Origin: Natronorubrum tibetense GA33
GTDB taxonomy: Archaea > Halobacteriota > Halobacteria > Halobacteriales > Natrialbaceae
Direction: 5' to 3'
Assembly (NCBI RefSeq): GCF_000383975.1
Contig: NZ_KB913019.1
Coordinates: 1 to 64,000 of the forward strand
DNA: 64,000 nt
In this document: piece after piece, positions 1-9,164 of the stretch
Layout of the letters: each line of letters starts with the position of its first letter
Position numbering within the stretch: position 1 is the first letter of the stretch
Program-made: the position numbers and the translations under genes
The notes under the pieces: model-generated
The model's input: the letters and a program-made list of their open reading frames with translations, nothing else
What the model was told of the DNA's origin: nothing
Databases searched by the model: none

Positions 1-117
1 ACTCTGTTCTAGCCTGATTCCTCCTTCTACATAGGATGGTCTGCCACTTGAAAATACGGATCAGAAATCTCGAACTGGCCATCGAAGCGTGGATTGTGTT
101 TGTGTTGTCGGATTCAT

Positions 118-137
118 CCTGCGGCTAAAGCCGCAGG
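118..137. mobile_element. Perfect short hairpin, possible IS200/IS605-type element end (remnant)
   Basis: A perfect 9-bp inverted repeat (CCTGCGGCT / AGCCGCAGG) is separated by only 2 nt. Haloarchaeal IS1341/IS200-605 elements often end in such subterminal hairpins with the core CTGCGGCT-AGCCGCAG. No tnpA or tnpB is visible in the window, so this would be an end whose body lies upstream or is lost. A simple transcription terminator for a gene upstream of the window is the alternative. Confidence 0.35.
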
Positions 138-286
138 TATTCTCCTTGCTTTGTATAATTAGTATCCTGTGTGACGAACAACAAGAGCAGCAGCTGTCAC
201 CGAATCACTCCATTCGTTCTTCGCAGACGTCTCTTCAGTGAAAGACTCGATAAACCCGGAGAACGACTGCAACGGAGGCACTACCC

Positions 287-2193
287 ATGTCACAATACGA
301 TTCCGTGGATACACCTGATTCGCATCACGTCCACGAAGAGCAAACACGGGATAAAAAGCCGACCGACCGTGATTGCCCGTGCTGTCGAGTCTGTGGGCTA
401 ACCGCTGAGAGAGCCGAACGTTCTGAAGAGCCATCGGTTCGACACGAACCTCGGGAGGAAGAACACACGGAACACGCTCACGAGCCGCCAGACCACACAC
501 ATGAAGATCACGCCGACCAAGATCATGGGACGCACGTCGATCACGCCGGTCACGAGGAGATGTTCAAGCAGCGCTTTTTCGTTTGCCTCGTGCTCTCGTT
601 TCCGGTGCTGTACTACAGCCCGATGCTCCAGGAGTGGTTCGGCTACGCTGCCATAACGTTCCCCGGAAGCGAGTTCGTCGGGCCGGTTCTTGGTACTATC
701 GTCTTCCTCTACGGTGGGATTCCGTTCCTGCGGATGGGAGCAGTCGAAGCCCAGAACCGTGAACCGGGAATGATGCTGTTGATCTCGCTCGCTATCACCG
801 TCGCGTTCGTCTACAGCGTCGCCGCGGTCGCGTTCGGGATCGGTGAGCCGTTCTTCTGGGAACTCGTGACGCTGGTCGTCATCTTCTTACTCGGCCACTG
901 GATCGAGATGCGTAGCGTCCGGCGTGCCTCGGGTGCGCTCGACGAGTTAGCCGAGTTGATGCCGGACACAGCCGAACGCATCGTTGAGGACGTTGAGGTC
1001 GAAGAAGTTCGCGTTGACGAACTCACGGAAGACGACCTCGTGCTCGTACGACCCGGGGCTAACGTTCCCGCCGATGGCGTCGTCGAGGAGGGCGAGTCGA
1101 ACGTCGTCGAAGCGATGATCACCGGCGAGTCCCGACCGACCAAGAAGGAACCGGGCGACGAGGTGATCGGCGGGACGACCAACCGCGACGGGGAGTCTCC
1201 GCGTTCGCGTCACGGCGACGGGCGAGGAGACGACGCTGTCGGGCATCATGCGGCTGGTCGAGGAGGCCCAGCAGAGCCGCTCCCGGACACAAGTGCTCGC
1301 CGATCGGGCCGCGGGCTGGCTGTTCTACGCCGCGATTGCCGTCGCGGCTGTCACTGCCGTCGTGTGGACTGTCGCTGCCGAATTTGGGTTGACAGTCGTG
1401 GAACGGGTCGTCACTGTACTCGTGATCGCGTGCCCACATGCCCTGGGACTCGCCGTCCCGCTGGTTGTCGCCATCAACACGACGATGGCCGCGCAAAACG
1501 GCATGCTGATCCGCGATCGGATCGCCATGGAGGAGGCGCGCAACCTCGATACGATCGTCTTCGACAAGACGGGTACCCTCACGAAAGGTGAGCAGGGAGT
1601 CGTCGATGTCACCACGACCGACGACTGGAATGAGGACGAGTTATTGGCAGTGATGGCTGCTGCCGAAGGCGATTCCGAACACATGATTGCGGAGGCGATC
1701 CGTGAGGAGGCCGATGAGCGAGGGCTTTCCGTTCCAGGTGTGCGCGAATTCGAGGCGCTCGAAGGCCGCGGGGTCCGCGCGACCGTTGAAGTCGAAGCAG
1801 CGGCGACTCCCGGCGTGGACGGGAATAGCGTGCAAGACGGCGAGACGGTTCACGTCGGTGGACCCAACTTGCTACGCTACCTTGATATTGAACCGGACGC
1901 CAACCTCAAAGCGTTCGCGGACGAGGCCGGCGAACCCGGCCAGGGAGTCGTCTACCTGCTTCGAAACGGCGAAGCCGTGGGCGCAGTCGCACTCGCGGAC
2001 GTGATCCAGGATGAAAGTTTCGAGGCGATCGACGCGCTCCACGAGATGGGTGTCGAGGTCGCAATGCTCACCGGCGATACGGAAGACATCGCCCGCGCCG
2101 TCTCCGAGGAGCTCGACAGTGACACGTACTTCGCCGAAGTCCTTCCGGAAGACAAGGACAAGAAAATCGTCGAACTCCAAGACCAGGGTAAGC
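287..2193 (+). pseudogene. copB: CopB-type copper-translocating P1B ATPase, frameshifted and 3'-truncated
   Basis: The reading frame starts at ATG 287 with a His-rich N-terminus (about residues 60-90), the typical metal-binding tail of CopB/P1B-3 pumps. Membrane segments and the TGES actuator motif follow. At the G4 run 1190-1193 the frame breaks: the protein continues in the next frame (from about 1194) through the CPH metal site (ACPHALGL), the phosphorylation motif DKTGTLT and the MLTGD region. Removing one G restores one continuous ATPase. Homology stops near 2193, just before the expected GDGVNDAP hinge, so the hinge and the last two membrane helices are absent; a chance stop follows at 2204. 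CPH rather than CPC points to the Cu/Ag CopB class. With two independent lesions the gene should be non-functional unless the frameshift is a sequencing error. Confidence 0.85.
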
Positions 2194-2288
2194 GGCGAAG
2201 CTGACCTCCGTAGTGAACGTAGTGTTTTGCAGAAGTCGTCCTTGTTAACCTTCATCCAGACGCCCTGCCGGGAGTATTCCTCGACCAC

Positions 2289-5111
2289 TCAAGCTTCAAG
2301 CGTCGCTTTGAGGTCTGAGAGCCGATTTGACCAGCCCGGTATCTCTACTGACTCAATACCACCGTGTGATTCGAACGCTGCCAGTACTGGTTCGGGCTCT
2401 GACTCAGCGACTGCCTCCAACGCCATGAACGTGTATCTGACGTAGTCCCTGATCTCATGTCTGGTCACAAAGTGAGAGCCATCTGGCACACCGTCGAACG
2501 CAACCAGAAGCGCCACAAGATCGGGAACCGCGTCGCGAACCGTCTGTGGATCTTCCTCAGCCGCGGCCTCGAGGGCTATCGCAGCCTGTCGACACGCCCA
2601 GAGATAGACGTTCGGGAGGGCAGCGCCGAGCGATCCGGCCACGGTGTCAGCGCGTTCAGGACGTTCCTCGAGCAATTTACCGAGTGTGCCAGCTGCGATC
2701 GAACTGGGGGCGACGTCGCCGTCGGCAGCGAGGTCTGACAGCCGGCCGAGATTCTCCTCGATAGTATCGGGTGTCTCCTCACCTAACTCACAGAGCATGT
2801 ATCCAACGAGATCGGCCTGCTGACGATCATCCGCAGCCTCGGCAGCGTCGAGCAGCCTCTGCACGTGGGGTTCGAATACCACGGGATGACCGGATCCGAT
2901 CGTTCTCGCGATATCGAGGTGGAGATCCATCGCCGACGGTTGCGGCGATAGTAATGACTCGATGACCGTGTCGACGAACGTTGCGAGCTTCGGTTCGATC
3001 GTCTCCGGTGTCAAGCTCGTTTCGGTGTCGATCAGGTCGACAATGTCCTCGGGATCGAAGCGACCAGGGATCTCGGCACCCCCCGAGACCTCGTCGGTAA
3101 TTTTGCCGACCGTCGATCCATGCTCGACGATCGGGACGAGCGCCTCGAGAAACCGTTCGAAGAACTCCGGACCGTTCGGTGGCTCTTTTGAAATGTAGAA
3201 CTTGACGAGGTCGAAGAGCTGGTCATCGGATAGGTTCTCGATCCGCTCGTCCGCCGGCTTGTCGGACAACGTCACTGCAACCAGGTCGTCGAGAACCGAC
3301 CTGGCAGCGGCCAGTTCGGCATCGGCGACGGCCGCGAGGGTTCTCGTTGGGCCTCGATCCTCGTCAATTTCCGCCCAGTGACCGAAGATATCGTACAGCA
3401 CTTCCGAAACGAATGCCGGATCCGCCGCCGCGACGGGTGGCAGGGCATACTTCCCGCCTTTCGACGAGCCATCGAGGGCTCCCTCGCGGTACGGATCGAC
3501 GAAAATCTCGTAGTCGTCGGTCACGGCGTCGTGTCCTGCCTCGTAGAGCGCGGCCAGTGCTCGAGCAGCGCCCAGGTTCCCCTCGATCGACCGGAGCGTC
3601 TCCTCGAGCGCGGCTACGGTTTCGTCGGTGACGGAGGGTCCGATGTCGGCCACCGCTTCCACCAGGCCAGAAACCTGGTCATCCAGAGGGGCCGACCGTC
3701 CGCGTGCTGCCAACAGGTCCGACACGGCATCCACAATCACTTCCGGTCGGCGCTTTGCCAGGGCGTTCAGCGTCTGCACCGATGGACTGACGTGGTGGCG
3801 GTTCGACCGCTCGTGATCGAACTCCGGGCTAGCCGTCTCGACGGCGTAGGGGAGGAACTCCTCGATCGCCGTCGGGCTCCGGTCACAAATCCCGACCAGC
3901 AAGTCGTCGTCGATCGTTCTGTAGGCGGAACCGTCGAAGACCGATTCGTGCCAGTCGATCAGACAGTCCGCCACGAACTCCGGATAGTTCGCAGCCAGCG
4001 TGACGAGCGGATCCTCGCTGCGCTCAGTAAACGGCTGTGTTTCGGAGTATTCGGCTATCGCTTCGAAGTGTGGCTCAAAGGATCGATCGCTCTGGCGAAC
4101 GTACCGAGCCAGCGTGTCGGCGCCCGTGCTTCGGTGGTCTGGACTTTGGACCTGGAGTAGTGTTGTGAGAACCGCTTCAGGCTTACCAGACCCTTCGCCG
4201 GCGGCCAGTGCAGCCGACACGAGCAGATCTGCGTCGTCGCGTAAGGAACGGCCCTGGGAAGCGAGCCGATCGACCACGCGCTCGGCGACGTCCGTTCGAT
4301 CGAGGTGATCAGCGTGTATCAGCCACCCGAGCGTTCTCGCCACCCCGATTCGAATCTCGTCGTCATCGGCGTCGAGGTACCCGTCGAGGCGGTCGACGTG
4401 ATCGACCAGCAGGTCCGGAGAATCCGCGGCCACGTCACAGAGGATACGGACCGCCGCGTATCGAGGCGCCGCCGCATCACGATTCGGCGCAAGTGCGTCG
4501 AGATCGTCTTCGAAGGTGTCGATGACCGTGTCGATTGCAGCGCTGGCATCCGGATGCTCCGTGATCAGTTCGACGGCGTGTGATTCGAGATGGAAGGCGA
4601 CTCGTTTGCGGACGATTGGTGATGGATCGTGCAGGTGTTCGACCAGGGCCATCGCTATCCACGAGATGGGTTTCGGGGGGATACGTTCGTCGTCGGTCGA
4701 GGATGGCGGAAACGAGTCATCGTCGAGTACCTGGCCGACGATGCCATCGAGGAGTCCGGTCGAGACGATCACCTGGCGCACCCGAGGACTGTCGTCGTCG
4801 ATCAGGTCGAGCAACTGGGCACTCACGGCCGATTTGTCCACGATGTCTTCTGGATCCGGTTTGATTGCCCCCGCAAGAATCGTACTGAGCACGAAGGCGA
4901 CCCCGCTCCGGAGTTCGGGATCGTCGTGGTCGAGATACGACTGTAGGATTTCCACGCTCTGAGCGGTCGGGTCCATCATGGGCCACTCCGCCGGGTTGTC
5001 GAGAACCAACCGCGATATGTGGCCCATCATGGCGGGCTCGGCATCTGGGTCAGCCTCCGCGAGGCGGCCACACAGCTCGTCGATCGTTGGGTCCGAGTCA
5101 GATTGCACCAT
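2289..5111 (-). CDS. Large HEAT/ARM-like helical-repeat protein (940 aa), function unknown
   Basis: A 940-aa acidic protein made almost entirely of repeated helical pairs with spaced Leu/Ala/Val and recurrent DxxxxVR/DDDxxVR-like turns, which is how HEAT or ARM-repeat solenoids look. No catalytic motif, signal peptide or membrane segment is visible. I use ATG 5111 (MVQSDSD) rather than the longer frame to 5291, because the extra N-terminus lies entirely inside the upstream gene and has shadow-like Ser/Thr-rich composition. The start overlaps the upstream gene's stop by 14 bp, so the two are probably co-translated. Solenoids of this type usually scaffold proteins or nucleic acids; the real role is unknown. 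It runs convergent with the broken P-type ATPase. Confidence 0.85.
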   Translation of the reverse strand: MVQSDSDPTIDELCGRLAEADPDAEPAMMGHISRLVLDNPAEWPMMDPTAQSVEILQSYLDHDDPELRSGVAFVLSTILAGAIKPDPEDIVDKSAVSAQLLDLIDDDSPRVRQVIVSTGLLDGIVGQVLDDDSFPPSSTDDERIPPKPISWIAMALVEHLHDPSPIVRKRVAFHLESHAVELITEHPDASAAIDTVIDTFEDDLDALAPNRDAAAPRYAAVRILCDVAADSPDLLVDHVDRLDGYLDADDDEIRIGVARTLGWLIHADHLDRTDVAERVVDRLASQGRSLRDDADLLVSAALAAGEGSGKPEAVLTTLLQVQSPDHRSTGADTLARYVRQSDRSFEPHFEAIAEYSETQPFTERSEDPLVTLAANYPEFVADCLIDWHESVFDGSAYRTIDDDLLVGICDRSPTAIEEFLPYAVETASPEFDHERSNRHHVSPSVQTLNALAKRRPEVIVDAVSDLLAARGRSAPLDDQVSGLVEAVADIGPSVTDETVAALEETLRSIEGNLGAARALAALYEAGHDAVTDDYEIFVDPYREGALDGSSKGGKYALPPVAAADPAFVSEVLYDIFGHWAEIDEDRGPTRTLAAVADAELAAARSVLDDLVAVTLSDKPADERIENLSDDQLFDLVKFYISKEPPNGPEFFERFLEALVPIVEHGSTVGKITDEVSGGAEIPGRFDPEDIVDLIDTETSLTPETIEPKLATFVDTVIESLLSPQPSAMDLHLDIARTIGSGHPVVFEPHVQRLLDAAEAADDRQQADLVGYMLCELGEETPDTIEENLGRLSDLAADGDVAPSSIAAGTLGKLLEERPERADTVAGSLGAALPNVYLWACRQAAIALEAAAEEDPQTVRDAVPDLVALLVAFDGVPDGSHFVTRHEIRDYVRYTFMALEAVAESEPEPVLAAFESHGGIESVEIPGWSNRLSDLKATLEA

Positions 5112-5481
5112 CGATACCGTAGTGAATTGCGTAGTAGTCGAAGTGTGACTCGACGAACCACCGAGAGATAGTCGACAGTTCGTCGACTGGCTCTCCGAGC
5201 TGATCGTTCTCAACTTCGTAGTAACTGCTCCTCGTCTGCCCCTCTCCACCTTCGATCGATTCGACGATAACGACTCGGTCGAGGTGGCCACAGATCGATT
5301 CTAACACCTTCTCAACAGGGATCGACGTCGTTACGTTGTCGTCGTAGATTACGACCGACGATCCCTGGTGTTGGCTCGTGAACCGATCCGGATAGCGTTC
5401 GTCGACCATGTTCTCCATCACAGCATCTGGATCGCCGTCATCGGCGATTTCAGCGACGATCCACCCCTGATCCTCGGCCAT
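5098..5481 (-). CDS. Small acidic protein (127 aa) coupled to the helical-repeat protein
   Basis: I do not recognise the family. The protein is soluble, acidic and aromatic toward its C-terminus (WFVESHFDYYAIHYG), with no signal peptide or membrane segment. ATG 5481 (MAEDQGW) is preferred over the in-frame GTG 5499, because a TATA-like stretch (CTTTTGTAATT on the minus strand, about 5506-5515) sits 25-30 bp upstream, fitting a leaderless transcript. Its stop overlaps the start of the 940-aa repeat protein by 14 bp, so the pair forms a two-gene operon and the products may interact. Confidence 0.7.
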   Translation of the reverse strand: MAEDQGWIVAEIADDGDPDAVMENMVDERYPDRFTSQHQGSSVVIYDDNVTTSIPVEKVLESICGHLDRVVIVESIEGGEGQTRSSYYEVENDQLGEPVDELSTISRWFVESHFDYYAIHYGIDGAI

Positions 5482-5727
5482 GCACGGCGATTGTTTCACG
5501 AATTACAAAAGTGTACGTATAGAGTACTCAGTGGTCATCTTGGATGAGCCGCGGATAGTCCTTCGAACCTCGTCTCCTTTGATAACCCTCGAGGAGAGGT
5601 CTTCTCGAAGCATCACTACGATGCTCGAGTTGGATGGCATACCGAGACACTCGGTCGGGAAGAACTTCGAACAGAGCTCGTGAACAGATTGTCACGATCT
5701 CGTCCAGAGCATCAGATCCGGATCTCG

Positions 5728-6495
5728 ATGCAACGTGTCGACGAGACCCCGAAGTTCCGTGCGACGGTTGAGATGGAGATCCAGGCAAAGGTGGATTCGA
5801 ACCACCCAGACGGGGTCGTCGACACGAGCGGCGATCGGATCTACGGCGTGACGCTGGCCCAGGAAGAGCGCATTCAGGCGAGAGAGGAAGAACTCGAGCG
5901 AATCAGTACACAGGCGGCATTCGGTCGACAAGAGGGACGGGCAGAGCGAACGAGAGCGGTGGTTGAACAGGAGCGGCGGAGTCAGCGGCCGGTCAAGGAA
6001 GTCGATCCTCGAGAGGAACTTGAGCGGGCGGAGTTGGGGCAGATCAACCGGCAGGCACAGCGGTTGGCAGAGGACGTCAACGGTGGGTACACACGATCGG
6101 TCATCGCGAATCGGATCGCGAGTCGGGTTCTCGAGGGTGAAGCGATGTTCGAGGCGGTGACAGATACGGAAGAAGAGATGCAGCATGAGGCAGGAACGAT
6201 TGTGCCGATTGGGAGACTCGAGTCGATTAGGAGAGGCGAGGTCAGTGTGGAAGGGCGCGTGATCGAACTGTGGGAGCCCTCGTGTACGAGTATGCAACAG
6301 GTAGGGTTACTCGAAGATGAGACTGGGCGGACGAAGTTCACGATTTGGGCGGCAAGCAGACAAACGAAGGCAAAAGAAGGTGAGTTGGTGCGGTTCAGGG
6401 CGGCTGCGAAGAACTGGTACAATGGCCGATGTTCGATCGCGCTGACTCGATGGTCGGGGATCGTGTTCCCAGAGCGCGGTCAGTGGTGGGTGTAA
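5728..6495 (+). CDS. OB-fold (RPA-like) DNA-binding protein, 255 aa
   Basis: This resembles haloarchaeal plasmid-type 'DNA-binding protein' sequences. An N-terminal conserved segment (MQRVDETPKF, then VDTSGDRIYGV) is followed by a charged helical/coiled-coil stretch (about residues 45-120) and a C-terminal OB fold (about residues 160-250). The OB fold carries VSVEGRVIELWEP, GLLEDETGRTKFTIW and LVRFRAAAKNWYNGR, the beta-strand pattern of single-stranded nucleic-acid-binding RPA-like domains. The frame is open from ATG 5680, but ATG 5728 begins where the conserved sequence begins and is preferred. A hairpin terminator follows directly. It probably binds ssDNA during plasmid replication or repair; the exact role is an inference. 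Confidence 0.75.
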   Translation: MQRVDETPKFRATVEMEIQAKVDSNHPDGVVDTSGDRIYGVTLAQEERIQAREEELERISTQAAFGRQEGRAERTRAVVEQERRSQRPVKEVDPREELERAELGQINRQAQRLAEDVNGGYTRSVIANRIASRVLEGEAMFEAVTDTEEEMQHEAGTIVPIGRLESIRRGEVSVEGRVIELWEPSCTSMQQVGLLEDETGRTKFTIWAASRQTKAKEGELVRFRAAAKNWYNGRCSIALTRWSGIVFPERGQWWV

Positions 6496-6498
6496 CTG

Positions 6499-6515
6499 AA
6501 AGAGGTCTCTTTTTT
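6499..6515 (+). terminator. Hairpin/T-run terminator
   Basis: A 6-bp stem AAAGAG/CTCTTT with a 2-nt loop runs into a T-tract just 3 nt after the stop of the OB-fold gene. Confidence 0.55.
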
Positions 6516-6630
6516 GTTGATACCCGATCACCCACTACCCGCCTCCCCACCCACCTCCACGTTCCGGGCTGCTCACGGCCGAGAGCCGATTCGCTGCCGG
6601 GCTTTCGCTGAATCTGCGAATTCTGGACGG

Positions 6631-7713
6631 TCAGTTTGCGTCGCCGTGGAGCAGTCGGGGTAACTCCATTTGCACGAACAGTGACGCAACGACCATCAAA
6701 AGCGGTCCAAGAAAGATACCATACCAGCCGAAAACGACCGGCCCGAGGATGTACGCGAAGATGACGAGGCCTGTCGGAAACATTCGGCCTGAGAGCGATG
6801 GTCGGATGTAGGTTCGGATGACACCGTCGAAGAGGACACCCATAACGACGTAAAACGCGACAGGAAACCACAATGAGATCAGATTGGTCTGAATGGCCAG
6901 TACCGCGAGATAGACAACGATAGCTGCATACACAATGTTCCGACCAATGAGTGGAATAACTGATGCAAGGCCGGTGATTATGGCTAGCAATAGTACTTGT
7001 GGGATTGCAACTCCAGCTGGCGCAATCGCGTTGAGAAGCGTGTAGATGATCGCAGCGAGTACCATGATTGCAAGAATTGTCAGCGTATAGCCAAAAAAGA
7101 CAGAACTGAGTCCCTTGTCAATCGCTCGGGCGAACTCGTCAACACGGGCTCTCTCACCGATAATCTCGACCCGAAACCACTCCGCGAGTCGCTGCTCATC
7201 ACGAACGAGGAAGAACACAAAAAGAAGCGTGATGAATATGTTGTATGCTGCTGTGACGAACGCACTCAGTACGTCACCACCCCACTCGATTACCGATCCG
7301 AAAGTTGGGTCGGTGGCAAGACCTTCCACAAAGGGGTAAACCTCCTCCTCAGTTGTTGGCACCGTGTCTGGGATTCCGTCAGGAAACAACGTTTCGGCGA
7401 TTAGCTCGAAATCAGTTGCCTCGAGGGTTGCAAGTTGTACAATAGCGATGGACGCGAGGACGATGAGGATACCGACAAACGGCAGAATAACGAGTCCAAG
7501 AGTGATGACTGCAGCCGTGCTCTCTGAAAACCCGCGTTGGCGGAGGTGTCGTGCCACTGGCCGGGCCACAAAATAGAGAAACACACCGAAGACGATCCAG
7601 CCGAGATATCCACGAAGTGCGTACACCAGGATGAGTGCAAGAACGAGCCCGAAAACCCACCAGCTAAGTTGTGAGCGAAGTTGTTTATGACCAAAACCGT
7701 TGTCTGAATCCAT
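6631..7713 (-). CDS. AI-2E family (PerM/TqsA, DUF20) integral membrane protein
   Basis: A 360-aa polytopic membrane protein. It has a helical pair near the N-terminus (WWVFGLVLALILVYALRGYLGW), a conserved ARPVARHLRQRG loop, a soluble middle segment (about residues 95-150) and a C-terminal helix cluster with the family signature LxxLxPPLG-like GLASVIPLIGRNIVY and GVLFDGVIRTYIRPSLSGR. Members export small molecules or act as Na+/Li+ or signal transporters; haloarchaeal substrates are unknown. ATG 7713 (MDSDNGFG) is chosen over the in-frame 7743 because the extra residues are not conserved-looking. It is monocistronic, convergent with the OB-fold gene and divergent from the decayed ardC-like gene. 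Confidence 0.85.
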   Translation of the reverse strand: MDSDNGFGHKQLRSQLSWWVFGLVLALILVYALRGYLGWIVFGVFLYFVARPVARHLRQRGFSESTAAVITLGLVILPFVGILIVLASIAIVQLATLEATDFELIAETLFPDGIPDTVPTTEEEVYPFVEGLATDPTFGSVIEWGGDVLSAFVTAAYNIFITLLFVFFLVRDEQRLAEWFRVEIIGERARVDEFARAIDKGLSSVFFGYTLTILAIMVLAAIIYTLLNAIAPAGVAIPQVLLLAIITGLASVIPLIGRNIVYAAIVVYLAVLAIQTNLISLWFPVAFYVVMGVLFDGVIRTYIRPSLSGRMFPTGLVIFAYILGPVVFGWYGIFLGPLLMVVASLFVQMELPRLLHGDAN

Positions 7714-7956
7714 GACTACGGAACGAACACCCCTTGAGAACAAGCCTCTTGGGGGAGACGGACACCCAGACTAAGGAGTACAACACTGGGAGGACCAGTC
7801 CATCGAAGACAGGCTATGCTTTTGATGGAGACCGTATTATAAAACACCTTGTTAACCGTCAGACTCGGTCAGAACTTCGACACCGACCGCACACCGGTTT
7901 TTTTGGGACCCGCTGGTGGGCAGCGGTCTTCTCGAGTTTGACTCGAGGGATCTGAA

Positions 7957-8445
7957 ATGAACATGGCTACGAGCAGCACCAGTCGGGAAACGTTCCACGG
8001 TTCGGATACCCGGCACGACGAGATGTTCAGTATGATCGACACGTGGCTCGAGGACCTCGTCTGTAAGGTCGACGACGCCGTCTCGAGTAAGCAATTCAAA
8101 GAGTGACTCGACGTCCAGAGCGAGTTCCACGACTACTCTCCTCGAAATACCCTGTTGATCCAACGCCAGTGCCCACACGCGACTCGAGTTGCTGGCTACA
8201 GAACGTGGCAGAACGAGTTCGATCGATGCGTGAGCAAAGGCGAGAAGGCGATCTGGATCTGGGCACCGATCATCGCGAAGAAGTGCCCCAAGTGTGGGAA
8301 CTCGTCGTCGTACCACGAACGGAGTGACTGCGAATACGACGAAACAGAACCCGACGAGTGGAACAAGGGGCTTGTCGGCTTTCGGCCAGCACCAGTCTTC
8401 GATATATCACAGACTAAGGGAGAGTCACTCCCGGAACTCGAGACC
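7957..8445 (+). pseudogene. ArdC-like (ssDNA-binding, antirestriction/primase-associated) N-terminal domain, nonsense mutated and truncated
   Basis: From ATG 7957 the frame reads a typical haloarchaeal ArdC-like N-terminus (SSKQFKE), then hits TGA at 8104-8106. The same frame continues with LDVQSEFHDYSPRNTLLI, CPHATRVAGYRTWQ, GEKAIWIWAPIIAKKC, the zinc-type CPKCGNSSSY and GLVGFRPAPVFDISQT. As I recall the family, Trp (TGG) sits at the stop position, so one G-to-A change explains it. Homology ends at about 8445 (PELET) and the C-terminal metallopeptidase-like half is missing. Such genes are plasmid or conjugative-element cargo, supporting a plasmid origin for this segment. Confidence 0.75.
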
Positions 8446-8487
8446 GTTCTTTCGCTGCCGCCTCTTCGAGAACTCGAGCAACGCGTC

Positions 8488-8815
8488 GATCGTCACTCTC
8501 TGGGAGTCGGAAGTAGCGCTGGCCGTCGTCTTTGCGGATGCGCTCGAGGCGGCCATCTACGACGTCGACCTCGCCTTCGTCGACGTGATCCTCGAGGAGG
8601 TGCGCCCCCTTCTCGAGTTCGCGTGCCTAGAGTTCGCCGACGCGGTCTTTGTTCGCGTTGAGTTTCTTCTCGTGAGCGTCCAGGCGTGCCTCGATGGGCG
8701 TTTGGGTTTCTTCGAGGGTCTCGACGCGTTCGCGAAGCGCCTCGAGTTCGTCGGCGAGTGTTTGGATCGTCTGTGCAGTCGGTGCGGGAGAGTCTAGGTT
8801 CGTGCTCATTGACAT
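8488..8815 (-). pseudogene. Haloarchaeal plasmid coiled-coil protein, amber-mutated and truncated
   Basis: Starting at ATG 8815 a coiled-coil N-terminus is read (LADELEALRERVETLEETQ). The frame stops at TAG 8629-8627, then continues in the same frame with ARELEKGAHLLEDHVDEGEVDVVDGRLERI and RYFRLPESDD. That continuation resembles a recurrent haloarchaeal plasmid protein of unknown function. A CAG-to-TAG change would give the stop. The family's C-terminal region is missing, and the fragment abuts the truncated ardC-like gene, which faces it tail to tail. A deletion that removed both 3' ends is the simplest history. Confidence 0.65.
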
Positions 8816-8818
8816 CTT

Positions 8819-8838
8819 CCTGCATATTCAGATGCAGG
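8819..8838. promoter_or_regulatory. 7-bp inverted repeat upstream of the coiled-coil pseudogene
   Basis: CCTGCAT and ATGCAGG are separated by 6 bp, immediately 5' of ATG 8815. The position suggests a former operator. From 8839 to about 9160 I see no credible gene and no other clear signal. Confidence 0.35.
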
Positions 8839-9164
8839 CGAATGTCAACTACTACGGTATTCCGTGTTCTCAACCAGAGGCGGTGGACGACCAGTAGGCC
8901 ACTCTGGCAGGCACCGATAAAGCGCGAGTCGCTGGCCGCCAGTTCCGGAACAGTACGAAGCACGGCTGAGTTCGATCACTTCGCTCATCCGCTGGTATCT
9001 AGTTCCAAATCGCTGAAACGCCGTTATAGGCGAAGAGGGAAGCTACCGACTTCGCTGACTCAATCTCTTCGGCCCAGCAACGGGTTTCGTCGACAGTTTT
9101 CGAGTGGAATTGCAACCGCCTTATTCAATTCTGACGGTCGAAAAACGTCACGCCCCGGTGAGAT

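Noticed and set aside
3378-4160. Long plus-strand frames opposite the HEAT-like gene, and similar long antisense frames opposite the opp, CoA-transferase and AOR genes
   Set aside because: High-GC third-position bias makes antisense frames stay open; their Arg/Ser/Gly/Pro-rich products lack acidic haloarchaeal character and domain motifs.
2289-5291. Longer version of the repeat protein starting at 5291
   Set aside because: The extra 60 residues overlap another gene entirely and are Ser/Thr/Arg-rich shadow sequence; ATG 5111 gives a 14-bp overlap typical of coupled genes.
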